Shown here piece after piece: positions 47,405 to 59,800 of a stretch of DNA of 64,000 bases. A program made the translations under genes and the position numbers. The notes under the pieces are model-generated. The model did no database searches and was not told the origin of the DNA. It saw nothing but the letters and a program-made list of their open reading frames with translations. Source of the DNA: Valencia hispanica (taxonomy: Eukaryota > Chordata > Actinopteri > Cyprinodontiformes > Valenciidae); NCBI GenBank assembly GCA_963556495.2, contig OY747710.1, positions 42,073,500 through 42,137,499 of the forward strand, read 5' to 3'. Each line of letters opens with the position of its first letter. The stretch's first letter is position 1.

Positions 47405-47638
47405 ATCTATCTCATTTCTGGACTTTAAAGACCGTTTACTCCCGAAAGCTTAAAGAAAATGAAACACCGGTTGGATTGAAAATAACTTCTCCCGTCAAAA
47501 CACTTACTGCCTCTCCCTGTTCTAACGGATAAGTGTCTGTTGTTTTTACACCAACCTCAAAGACTCGATAGGGCGTAATAACGACAGTGTTTCCCAACCG
47601 CTGGATTTATTTCTAAATGTCCTGTTCCTGTGTCGCAG

Positions 47639-47835
47639 GGTTAATGTTCACATGAATGGCTTGAGTTGTTACACTAGCGTAAAAACCAGCCAGGAGAATG
47701 AATGCAGAGGAAGTGGAGCTCCTCAGTGACTCGAAGTACAGGAACTATGTGGCAGCAGTGGACAAAGCCCTTAAGAACTTTGAGTACTCCAGTGAGTGGG
47801 CTGACCTCATCTCTGCACTGGGCAAGCTCAACAAG
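47639..47835 (+). CDS. dop1a: dop1a first coding exon with its 5' UTR part
   Basis: The acceptor TGTGTCGCAG| is at 47638, after a pyrimidine-rich run. The start ATG is at 47698 and the coding part is 47698-47835 (46 codons), with donor AAG|GTCAGA. The leader holds upstream ATGs at 47645 (short uORF) and 47652 (out of frame, overlapping the start). The main start was chosen because it gives the conserved N-terminus [18 protein letters not shown]. Confidence 0.95.
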
Positions 47836-50800
47836 GTCAGAATGAGCCAAACGGCAGCAGATTGATTGTATTTCTGTAAACGGCTGTACAGATTATTGCA
47901 TGGTTGATGTTTTTATTTATTTATTTTTTTTTTATTTATTTCCTCCAGGTTTTGCATAATAACGCAAAGTATCAGGTTGTCCCTAAGAAGCTGACGATAG
48001 GCAAACGGCTTGCCCAGTGCCTCCACCCCGCCCTGCCCAGCGGGGTACACCGGAAGGCCTTGGAGACCTATGAGATCATTTTCAAAATCATTGGGCCCAA
48101 GAGGCTGGCCAAAGACCTCTTTCTCTATAGGTACACCAACCCCAATCTGGAGCACCTCTGCCAACTTGCCTATGGCTTTTGAAATATTAATTTTGTGATT
48201 TTAACATTATTTCTGTATGATTGTTGTCATGGCAGCTCGGGACTCTTCCCCCTACTCTCCAATGCTGCTATGTCTGTGAAGCCTGTGCTGCTGGGGCTCT
48301 ATGAAACCTACTATCTGCCCCTGGGAAAGACTCTGAAACCAGGCCTGCAGGGTTTACTGACTGGTGTTCTGCCTGGTCTGGAGGAGGGCTCAGAGTATTA
48401 CGACAGGTAGGAAAGGAACGCCGCTACTACAACAGCGGTAATAATGAGCACATAGGACCATCAGGAGGGGATATGTTAGCGCACCGGGTGGAAATGAAAT
48501 TGATGTCGACCATATTAATATTTTATGTCTTATAAGCTAGACGGGTTTTAGAGTAGTGATGGCATTAGACTTTGCTTCTGTTGTTTTAAAATGACAATCT
48601 AGCTATAACATTCACTGCTAAGAGACCTTCCAACCTAGAAGAATCAGCGCTCATCGTAAAGATAAATCATTAAACCTTTTGTCAGCAAATATGAGATGAG
48701 TTTAATTGCTGTGATGCAAGAAAGGCACTTTTATCTATGGGAGATGCCTGCGTCTTATCCAATCAGCAACGGGCATTTGGTTGGATTAAAAATAACTTAA
48801 ATTCTGAATCTGCCCGGGGTAGAAACAAGTCTTGGCCTAACTGTACAGCACATTAGGTTTTGAATAGATCCCATCTGAAGCAAACACTAGAGGTCGCTGC
48901 ATTCCCAGTAATGTCATTGTGGAGCAAGCTACTCAGCTTGTGTTGCAACCAGAAGAGCATGCAGTGTTATTTCTACTTAAGTAATCATTTAGGTAATCAA
49001 ATCTAAGGTCACAATATATTCTGGACAGAAATGTGTCACTCATCTGTTGCAATATGTAACTGAAAAGAGATTTACATTTTGGGTTGTTTTTTTTAATTGT
49101 AAGATCTTGTTCAACATTTTACTTCCTACACGGAGGGAAGTTTTAACTTTTTTATAATATTCTAAAATATTCTTTGAAATTAATGTTTAAGTAGCTTAGA
49201 CTTATTAAATCCATCTTTCCATCCATTGTTTCTAAGTTATTTGATCGCAAACCCCCTTTTATTCCAAGCTGTACAGAAATATTGTTTATATTTAGTGATT
49301 GGAATAACTATTTGCTTTCCTTCTGAGTTCAAGTTTCCCTCTATGAATTGCTTTCCTTTCAGACCTGATGTTATTGTCTGCACATATTTTAGTGTGTGTG
49401 TGTCGGTGTTTCCCACAGAACCAACACACTGTTGGAGAAAGTGGCTGCGGCTGTGGAGCAGTCAGCCTTCTACAGTGCCTTGTGGGGCAGCATCCTGACC
49501 AGCCCCTCTGTGCGTCTCCCTGGGGTCTCTTTTGTTCTGCTCCACCTCAACCGGAAGCTCTCCATGGAGGACCAGCTTTACGTCATGGGCAGTGACATTG
49601 AGCTTATGGTACATGATGCCGTGTTGCTGAAAATCCTCCAACTTGACGAAATTATTTCACGACCTTCAATTAGCAACACAACCTCTGACATTTTCATTGT
49701 GGGAGCAAATGGCTAAATGACCCAGCACCACTTTATTGCAGAATTGAATCTGTTTTTTTTATAGCCTTTCTTTATTCAGCTTGAGTTTTTACAGAAAAAA
49801 ATTAGCTGTTTTTTTGTGAGTGACAGGGCATCAGATGCTGCGAGCAGATAGAACAATAAATGAGTAGTTCTAATCTACTCCTGACCTTATATTTAACTCA
49901 ATGTGTCTGGGTTATTGTGGCCAGTCAGAAAGAGTGCACAGATGGTTTAAATCTCAGTCATTGTATGAGTGTGCTTAAATTTTCAGTGTTACCGCATTTT
50001 CTACGCATTAAATGAAAGTCAGTTTCTGCTCTCACTAGGTGGAGGCTGTTAGTACCTCCGTCCAGGACTCGAGTGTTTTGGTGCAGAGAAGCACTCTGGA
50101 CCTTATCCTCTTCTGCTTCCCCTTCCACATGAGCCAGGTAAACATGACCTCTGTGAAGGATTCGGCTTGACCTCTGTATCTAGTATAGTCTAGGACCATT
50201 CAGCAATTGCTGAAATTCTAACAATTCCAGATTTTCTGCTGGAGAAACTGTCAAATTAGAGAAAAAGGTTTGAGTGAGTTTCTGGAGACAGGATAGACGG
50301 AGGCTGACTCATACACGACACTCTTTAATGACTGACTTTCTGTGATGATACCAATACCGTTTGTATTTGAAATAATGCACAAGATGAACGAGCGAGAGGA
50401 AAGCAACATGCAGGTCAGCAGATAATCTGACCCATCAATGCTCTACCCCCTAACTCCACTGGATTTCTTGTAATCTTTTAAAGTGATGTTGATCAGTAGA
50501 TTTCCTGACTTTCTAAAGAAAACAATTTTCTTACGACTTTGGCTGCTTTTTACTCATTTTCTGTCCAGACCTGACCATGAAAGCATATTGTTCAGTGTGT
50601 GATTAAAAGAAAAATGGGACAAGCAGAGAACAAAATAGGCCCAGCAAAATGATCTACAACAGTAGTGTCTGAAAATAAGTTTCTTAGGAAATCTGAAGAA
50701 AGAAAAAAACTAGCAAAGAGCTAGTTACACCTAGGAGTTAGGTGAGTGATACACCTGTGTATCCTTTGGTTATTTATCTGCTTTATGCCAAGTTTTCAGC

Positions 50801-53800
50801 TAACAGGTCTTTGGGACTTGCCTTGTTGGGGCTAAAATACCTTTTTTAAGTCTGTGAAAATGATGTCTGTGTTTTTTCATAGACTGAATAAAGATAAATC
50901 TGAACAACTTGTCTCCGTGAAAGGCTGCTGTTTCCAAAATACCCAAAGATTCAAGATTACCTGGCAATTTATTAAATTGTCAAATGTCGAGACAACAGCA
51001 GTTTCCCATTTGAGTTTAAGATCCTATTTGTTCCCAAAATGATCCAGACCTTAGAGCTGACCTGCCTAACAAACAAAGAACGTCAGGGACTGGAAAGAAA
51101 AACCTCATGGACCTCCAGTCTGAATCCATCTGTTTGTGAGCACATTTATTTAAAATTTTCTCAAAGTTTTGTAAAAGATAATATGCCACACAATGTTGAT
51201 AAAAGACTGAAGATATAAATGTAAAATTAAATTCAATTTTTTTATTATTATGACGTTGTTTACAGAAGTATTTTCACTGTTCTACTACTGTGGTTCGAAA
51301 AGAACAAAATTGTGCTTTTTATCAACCTAACTTGTGTTTAGAGGAGGTAAAATGCTGAATGTGACTTGAAGAACACCATCACCACTGCTGTTGAGCTGTT
51401 TCTTTTCTTCTTCTTTTTTTCTAAGGATGCAGGATAGCTTCATCACAATTAGTCAGATTTCCACATTACCAGACAGACAGGGGCATGAATTGTAAAAATC
51501 TGGAACTAGAATCCAGACGACGTAATTAAGCCACCACAAAAGTGAAGGGCTGGGCTGACAGAGAATCAATACTTATTCCTTCCGTCTGTATAGATGTACA
51601 TGGACTATGCCACACATTCTGCTGGGTTTTGTCATTTCAGGCGACTCGCCCTGACATGATCCGGATCCTTTCAGCAGCTTTGCATGTGGTTTTAAGAAGA
51701 GACATGTCTCTGAACCGGAGACTCTACGCCTGGCTGCTGGGTGAGAAATGCACACTGGGACACAAGATACTCACTCTTATCCTCGCCTTTCCTAGTGACA
51801 TATTGGAAAAGATACAACAAAAACAATCGTCATCAAAAAAACGTATGATTTTTCCATTGGGAAAGAAGACAAAATCTAGTCATTACTATGGCATTGCTAC
51901 TGTTTTCCTATAAACAGTCTATGGAAACACGTCACTGTTTTATAAGCATTGTTCTGATATGCGAAACTGCAAAACACCTTTTGTATTTATGCTTTAAAGT
52001 TTTCATCCTTTCATTCTTAATAGAGCTGCACAATATTAGAAGTCATGGGTTAATGATAATATTTTTGGTGTATTATTGGTTAGAACTAGGGATGTCCCAA
52101 TCCCAAGATCGGATCGGGACACAAAATCGGATCGGATTTGAGGTTAAAAGGTCGGATCGGGATCGGAGGCCCAAACTGCTGATCGGGACATCATCCCTAG
52201 TTAAAACACTAGTTAATATGATAACTGATACACATTTTTGTATCAATTGTGATAAATCCACAGTTTACTCACTCTTCTCTTCCTCGTGTTTGCTTCCAAC
52301 ACTCTGTGACCTTTAGCATCCTGGGCGCTGTCATCTGTGTGGGGTGTGGGTATCTACTGCGTCATGACCATCCAACAGCCTGAATTTATTATTGGCATGC
52401 CAAGTGTGAAGCTTTGATGCATAGAATATATTAGCAAACGATTATTGCATCCTAGACAGTCCTTTGGGATATTAATATCGTGCAAACGGATATTTTGATA
52501 ACAGTATATGTGGAATATTTTGTGCATCTCTACTTCTAAACAACATGGAGTATGCTTGCATATTTGGTTTGTTTTACGGTTTACTTCATTTTCTGTTATT
52601 TGCTGCCTCCCGTGGGCAACATACTGGTGAGTATGACTAAAGGTTAATCCTTGTCTTTAAGGTAGATATTTCATTATGTCAAGTTTTTATGTAAACAGAA
52701 ATCATTTAAGTAGTGGGTACTGATTTAAAACAGCATGCTTGTAATTTCTCCTGTAGTTCACATAGGAAGCCAGTAAGCAGTGTGAATGGGTCATGCATAG
52801 TGTAAGTTTGACTTTGTACCATCTGTCATTATGTAGTGATGTTGATGTGATATACTCAGATTTCTTGAGTGATAATAAAAAACAATGCCCAGTGTGTCGG
52901 TTAGTTTTGCTGCAGCTCTTTGAACTGCTTGACAGACGGTGGCTCTTGAACAGGGATTTACCCGTTAAAATGCCAAGTTCTAAGTTTTTATGTAAAACTA
53001 ATGAGGTAATGTTAATAAATTCCAAAATGTGAGATTTACAGTTAAACAGAAATATATGTTCCTAGAGGGAAAAAAATAAAGATGCAGTAATCTTATTGCA
53101 AAAGTATGCACACCCTTAAAGATAAAGAGGTTGTTAACGCACCCAAACATCTTGACTTCTGCCTATAGTACTATACAGAAGTTCTCCAAATCCATCAGAT
53201 TATGAAGAAATCTATTTTCCACAGGCCTCTCCAAAATTTCTTTCAATTTGGTTCTGGTCTAGGCTATTTTAGAACATTAATTTTCCTCTCAAAAAAGTGA
53301 TTTTGTTGTTTTAAGACCAGCTGTTATTCAGAAAGGTTCAAAATTTCATCCACCTTGACAAAAAGCCTCGTTCCATCAGGAGAAATTATCCGAGAGAACA
53401 CAGATGCTACCACCGCAATATTTATTTGTGGGTACAGTGTTCTTTTGCTGATGCTCGGTGTTGATGCTCTGCCCAAGTGGATCTTGATATTGTGGGTCAA
53501 AAGTAGGGATGTAAGAAAATATCGATACACCGATATATCACGATATTTTATTTCCTGATACAAAAATATAAAAAATTTTTTTTAGGATTTGAATGGAACC
53601 ACTAATGACAGTAATTTTTGTAGTAAAATTAAAAGCATGACTGGTAGTTTGTGGCGGTTGTCACCTTCTTCGTTCCAGTGGATCACCTAGAGCTACTAAT
53701 AAAACTGGATGTGTTAAAGTATGAAACAGGTTGGAGTGTTTAGAATGCTGTGATAGTTTTCCTACTGTTAAATTGAGTTTTAAAAATCACAATATATCTT

Positions 53801-56800
53801 ACTCATAGTATTGTGATATGTCGCAATATATCGTATCGTCTCCCCTGTATCGCGATACATATCATATCGCCAGATTTTTGCCAATCCACATCCCTAGTCA
53901 AAAGTGAGTTTCCTCCAGACCATAACCAACTGTTTCACAAGGTTTTGGGAGATTTTAAGCTTTTGAATAAGTTGTTTCTGTCTCTATACCTTACTTAGAA
54001 TACTGGAGATTGTACAAATGTATCACTCAGTGATCACCATGCTCAGTATCAATCCTTTCAACCCTTTGTGCCCTCTCTGCTATTGCTATTTATTGAGCTA
54101 AACGATGCGGATGTAAGGGAATGTTACTAGGGCAGCTGAACTTTATTTCTGTTTCAACAAGTTTGGAAACGCAGCTTGTACAGATACATTTTATTCCAAT
54201 ATGGAATTGTATCCTATTGAATAACTGAAGGTAGGTGTAAACTCAAGAAGACTGAAAGTGAATCTAATGGCATTTCCACAAAGTATTAGTTTAAGGGTGC
54301 ATCCAGGTTATTGCAGCTTTATTATTTTTATTTCTCCTGTAGTACATTAGTTTGTCACGTTACATTAGACAAAATGTTTTAGGGGTTTATCAAATTCCCA
54401 TAATTTTACATCTCAGAACATAACGTATTAATAGTAGCCACTGTGCTTAAGCGATTCTTTGTGGTTCTGAATGCTTGTTCTTGTTGTTTTTAAAGGCTTT
54501 GACAACAATGGCGGCACACTAGGTCCCCGCAGCACTCGGCAGAGCAACCCGGAGGAACACGCTTCCCACTACTTCAACAGCTTCTCCAAGGACATGCTTG
54601 TCCAGGTGAGGTTTAAAGCTGAATGCACAATCAGGTCAACAAAGGTGTCCTGAATACCCCCCAAAGGACCCCTCTTAAAAGTGTGCACATGTCTTATCAA
54701 GGGTGGCCTAGTGCCTGTATGTAGGGTTTGTTCTAAATATTGCAAACCTTTTGCTGCTTTTGGGTGCCAAACATTTTGTAGTTTCTCTTTAATTCTTTTT
54801 CCAGTCCAGCTCTCTTCGATGTGGATGTACTGTATTTGCTGCTTGTATTCCCAGCAGCTTGAGCTTTGAATCCATCTTTCAGCTCTGGTGTAAGATGTCA
54901 TGCTGCGCTTAAAATCACGCCATCCTCCCTGCTGTTTGATGCGCTCTAGTTCTCAAGGGGTTTGAAGAGGGAGCACAAAAACTGAATAGGATTTTTTTTT
55001 TTTTTTTTATGTGTTTGAATTTTCTTCCCTCCCACCTCTGCCATCTGCTCTGAGATGGTCACTGAAGCTCTCTTAACAGGGAGTATGATGGCACCTCGGG
55101 GACTCTGCAGTCGGTTAGGAGGCAGATGAAGCATAAAACATGCAGGAAAAAACCCAAATCAAAGCACATAAGGGGAAACATGGAATTGCTTGCTAAGTGT
55201 TTTCAAAATTAATGAAAAAGTATTTTTTTCATGACCTTCTTTTTAAAAGCCAGAAGTTAACATACATGAAGATTATTATCCTTTTAGACAATTTAGGAAA
55301 GTTCAGACGACTATGTCATGGCTTTGTAAGCTTCTGAGTTCCAACATTGTTAAATGGAGGCCTGCCGTTGGATGCGTTTCAAAGGCAACACTTTGAACAG
55401 ATTCGTTTTAACGTATGTTAACATCTGGTTTCAATCTTTTTTTCTTCTTAGGCAATGGTTGGGATCCTGCAGGGCAAGGCTCGAGGTGGGGAGGAGGAGA
55501 GCATCCTTATGCATGACCTGAAGCCATTCCGCATCCTGATCAGTCTGCTGGACAAACCAGAACTAGGTAACTGAGTGGTCACTCTGTCGACCGCATCGGG
55601 CTCTTATTCGTGTTGTAGCAACATGGGAGCCTTTATTTAGATCAGCTGCTTATCTTCCATCTGCCACTCCAGGGCCGGCCATTCTGGAGGATGTTCTGAT
55701 CGAAGTGTTCCGGACTCTTTACACACAGTGCCGAACAGAGTTAGACCTTCAGAACCAGAGTCCGTTCAGCAAAGATCACGCGCACCTCAGCAGGTGACTT
55801 CAGCACACTTTTGGGCTTTTGATGATCATCATTTTAAATCTGATAAATGGTGGATGTACACCAAACAGCCATTACGTAATGACCAATCTTTAGTATTTAA
55901 TTTTGCTTCAGAAACATAACAGAATTCAATAATTCCTGCTCTCCAGTAAACTGCGAGAAAACAAGAAGACAGCAGAACTCATTAAAACAGCCAATCTCTT
56001 GTTCAACTCGTTTGAGCCGTACTACATGTGGGACTACATCGCCCGCTGGTTTGAGGAGTGCTGCAGGTTAGTGTCAGCTTGCATAGAATGGATTCTGTCC
56101 TCGTTTTTCACATCATTTTATGTTAAAATCACCCCTGTTTGGTAACATTAAACTCCAAATGTCTCTGATATGTTTGTGTTTCAGGAGAACATTGAATAGC
56201 AGCGCACGTGTTCCACGATATGGTTGGAGTTTGGAGTCCGCCGACCTCTCTCTGGTGGAGTTCTGTCAGTTGGTAGATTTCCTCCTAGACATCGTTTCCC
56301 TGGTGAGACGACTCCTTTTTCTTCTTACTCTCTTCTGGCATTTTCCTTTTATTCTGTCTTTCCATCTTGCTTTTTATCTTTTTGTATCTTTTCCTCCCTT
56401 GAAGAGTTTTTAACTTACCGGTACTCTTTCTGTAGTTCTTCAAGTCGTACTTCTTTATTATCCTGGTTTTCTTTTATTTTTTGTGAAGGCTTGAGTTCTA
56501 GAGATGGCAAACTATTACGTTTGAGCTAATCTGTAGCCTGACCATTGAGATTTTAAATGTAAGAGGAGGTTAACTATTATTCAAAGTAAGTAGGTCAATG
56601 TTTAAAAAAGTTATTTTAGTTTCCCTGTATGGGGATAACTAGGTAAAACCCTTGTTCTGTTAATGTGCCTAAAACAGCCATAGCTTTATTTTAATTTTTT
56701 TTACTTCTTAATTTTATGAGTCGGGCAACATACCAGGTCATGTGACACAGTCAGACTGGGAGCAGCAGCCAATACAGTCTAAAACAAAGATTTAGTTGAT

Positions 56801-59800
56801 TAACAAAATGTCTCCTACCTATAATGCAAGCAGTTGACCAGAAAGTAGGTCCTGAATTTTTTTTAAACGGCTGCATGACTCGTTGGAGATTTAGCTAGCT
56901 TGAAATTACAAACAATGAACCTATAACATGGCTTAGCAGTTGAGTTTAGTGAGGGAGTGGGAAACTGATGGTTTAAATATTCATGTGAAGATCGAGACAT
57001 CCTCAGTCGTAAGCATTGACATGGCTGTGAAACTCTCATTCAGAGTTCACTGAATTTAAATTGGTGTTTCTTCCTCTCCATGTGATATCAGTGTTGTATC
57101 TGCCATTCTGCAGATTTTCCTTCTAGTGTTTTTATTTATTGATTTATTCTGTTTTTATAATATTAGCATCAATCTGGCACAAAAGTATTGTTCTTTTTCT
57201 GTAAGATACTATGTACTATTCTTCCTTTCTGTCTGTTTCTTCATGTTTTATTTCCCTCTTTTACATGTTTTCCCCTCTTTTCTATTCTATAATCTTTGTA
57301 ATTATAGATTCCTGCTTGAGCTGTCTGTGTCACGCATGCTTTATGTCTAGTATGTTCCACAAGCATTTTCAGTGTGGCATCCATGCTGTCCGATTTGGGA
57401 TTCAGCTCCGTTTCCTGCCCCAATTTTTGGATGTTACAGATGCCAGAGTTTGTCTCTTCTGTTTACAGTTTTGGTCAAGTGTTTGAACAAACTCATGGGC
57501 TCTAATGTCATATTAATATTTGGATTTGGGCTTTTAATTGTTTATTTGAATTATTTTGAAATTTTATTTGAACTGTGTTTTTTTTCCCCAAGTAGAAGTG
57601 ATTATTGAACATACAACAGGACCTGGGTGTACAATCTTGAATTTATTGTAGGTTCTCTATGGAGGATCAAAATGATACATACAAGCTTAGATATATAAAT
57701 AGATCCCCACTATGGCTCCACAATATATTACATATGTATAGTTGTTGCAGTATAACTGGTTGTAGTATCAGTATTCCAAGGAACTGTTTGAACTGCAAGC
57801 ATTTTAACTCATTGTATAAGTACCATTCATTCGGGCCCTCTGTGCTAATAATATGTTTGGTTGCTTAATGTAGCAGAAATCGTTTTTGAAGGTATTTTAA
57901 GATGTTTTTGTAACCTGATTAAAAAAAAAAAAAAAAAACTACAGCTCAGCTGTTTCGTTGCCACAACAATTTCAGCCAGATGCATCTTTTTCAATAAAAC
58001 CATGTGGTAAGATTTAAAGTAATTATTTTTCTTTTTATTTCCCAGTAGCTACATAGCCCTCGCATTATCTGGGATCTATGTTCGCATTGGATCCAAAGCA
58101 GAAAAGCATTGAAGATGTTTGATCAAGTGTTGTCCTAAGTCATATTGTCCTCGTGACATACAGCAGACATGTATAATCTTGTGCAGCCCTGATCCCCAGT
58201 ACAGTTGGTTTAAATAACCCATTGCAAGTTACAGAGAAGCCACACACTTTGCAGCAGAATTCTGGCTGTATTTTTGACCACTCTTCTAATCAGAAATGGT
58301 AGAATGGCCATTAGTTTTTTTTTTTTTTTCGAATTTAAAAGAAATGTAATTATAAAAATATTAGGGCTGTCAAAATGAATGCATTAATGCGGGTCGATTA
58401 ATTTGTGGAATTAATTTTTTTTACGCAATTAACGCATACACAGAATGACCTGCCCTGTTTACCCCACAATTAAACCTGCTTCTTTCAGTGCTCGCTTGTC
58501 ACCTAAACAACATGACAACTGTTTGATAACTGCAAATAATACACAGTGGGAACCAGGGAGTAATGTAAAGGTTCGGTGTTGATAAATAAACAATCCCTCT
58601 ATTAATCAGAAAATTTCATTAAAAAAATACTTAATTCCTCCCAGAGAGACATTAAGTGTTGTTGTAGCTCATATTATTAAATTTTTCAAGGAGCTATTGT
58701 AGATCCTGATGGCTGTAAGGAGGAATAATTTCCTGTAGCAGTCTTTGTTGCAGCAAAACTGAAGAAGCCTCTGACCGAAGACACCATTGTTGTAGGATAG
58801 TCTCATGAAGAGAATGCTTTGGGTTGTCTAAAATTGAATAAGAAACTGTCAGCTTTACATTCAGAAAATGTTAACCAGTTAGTTTGCCTTAGCAACTGGC
58901 TAAAAGATTAAAAGGTAAAAAGCTCCACGTGTAAATGTGATTGTGGAATTCAAAACAAAAGTTCCATGCATCTCTCCTGTATTTCCTTAAAAAAAAAAAG
59001 AGCAACAGCTTCTGGTTTCGTCCTTTATTTACACCAAAAACGTTACTTTTTCGGTCATATTTGGGAATGTTAATTAATCGTGATTAATTTACAGCTACCC
59101 TGTGATTAATTAGATTAAAAATTTTAATCGTTTGACGCCCCTAAAAAATATATGTATCATACCCTCCTTTAGCCAACAATAAACCCTTTCATTGTGCTTA
59201 CCTTATGCAGCAGGTTGTCCAAGTACTACAATAACAACCACTTATATTTTATCTGTTGAAGTCATCACCAAGTAAAATGAACCAATGATGGATATGTTGT
59301 ATGCAAACCTAAGGATAGTGTTAGATTTATGCTCACCTGTACAATCATGGATACAACAAAACATATTTAATGTGAATCTTGCTAAAAGTTGTTTAACTAA
59401 ATAGTAATGGGGGTGTATTTATACATTTCAAAATGTGTATGTAGGATTTTTGACCCTGTGCAAATTAAGAGGGGAAAAAAACACATTAAAATGAAACTTG
59501 TGCCCTCAATCCTTGTTTTTAATTGTCCCAGTTGTTGCATCGATACTCCACTGCAGGAAAAATAAAAAGTTCAGTTCAAATAAATCATAAAATGCCCCAA
59601 ATTAAGATGTTAACATGCATGAGGGAAAGCAAACGTGTGACCACAACTGTAGGCGCTTTATGTATGCAATCTCCACACAGTCTGAAAAAGCCTGCGTTGA
59701 GATTTAATCTCTTTGCCAGACTCTTGTTTGCATCTTATTAGTAATATGGTACACTATTTTTTATTTTTTTTCACTGCCGTTTCCAATCTGAACAGTTTGG

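Noticed and set aside
51888..52316. 142-codon plus-strand ORF
   Set aside because: It overlaps the 113-bp MITE and AT-rich intron, and no homology was seen.
57126..57608. Overlapping Phe/Ser/Cys-rich ORFs
   Set aside because: They come from T-rich intron sequence and have low-complexity composition, with no motifs that would support membrane-protein genes.
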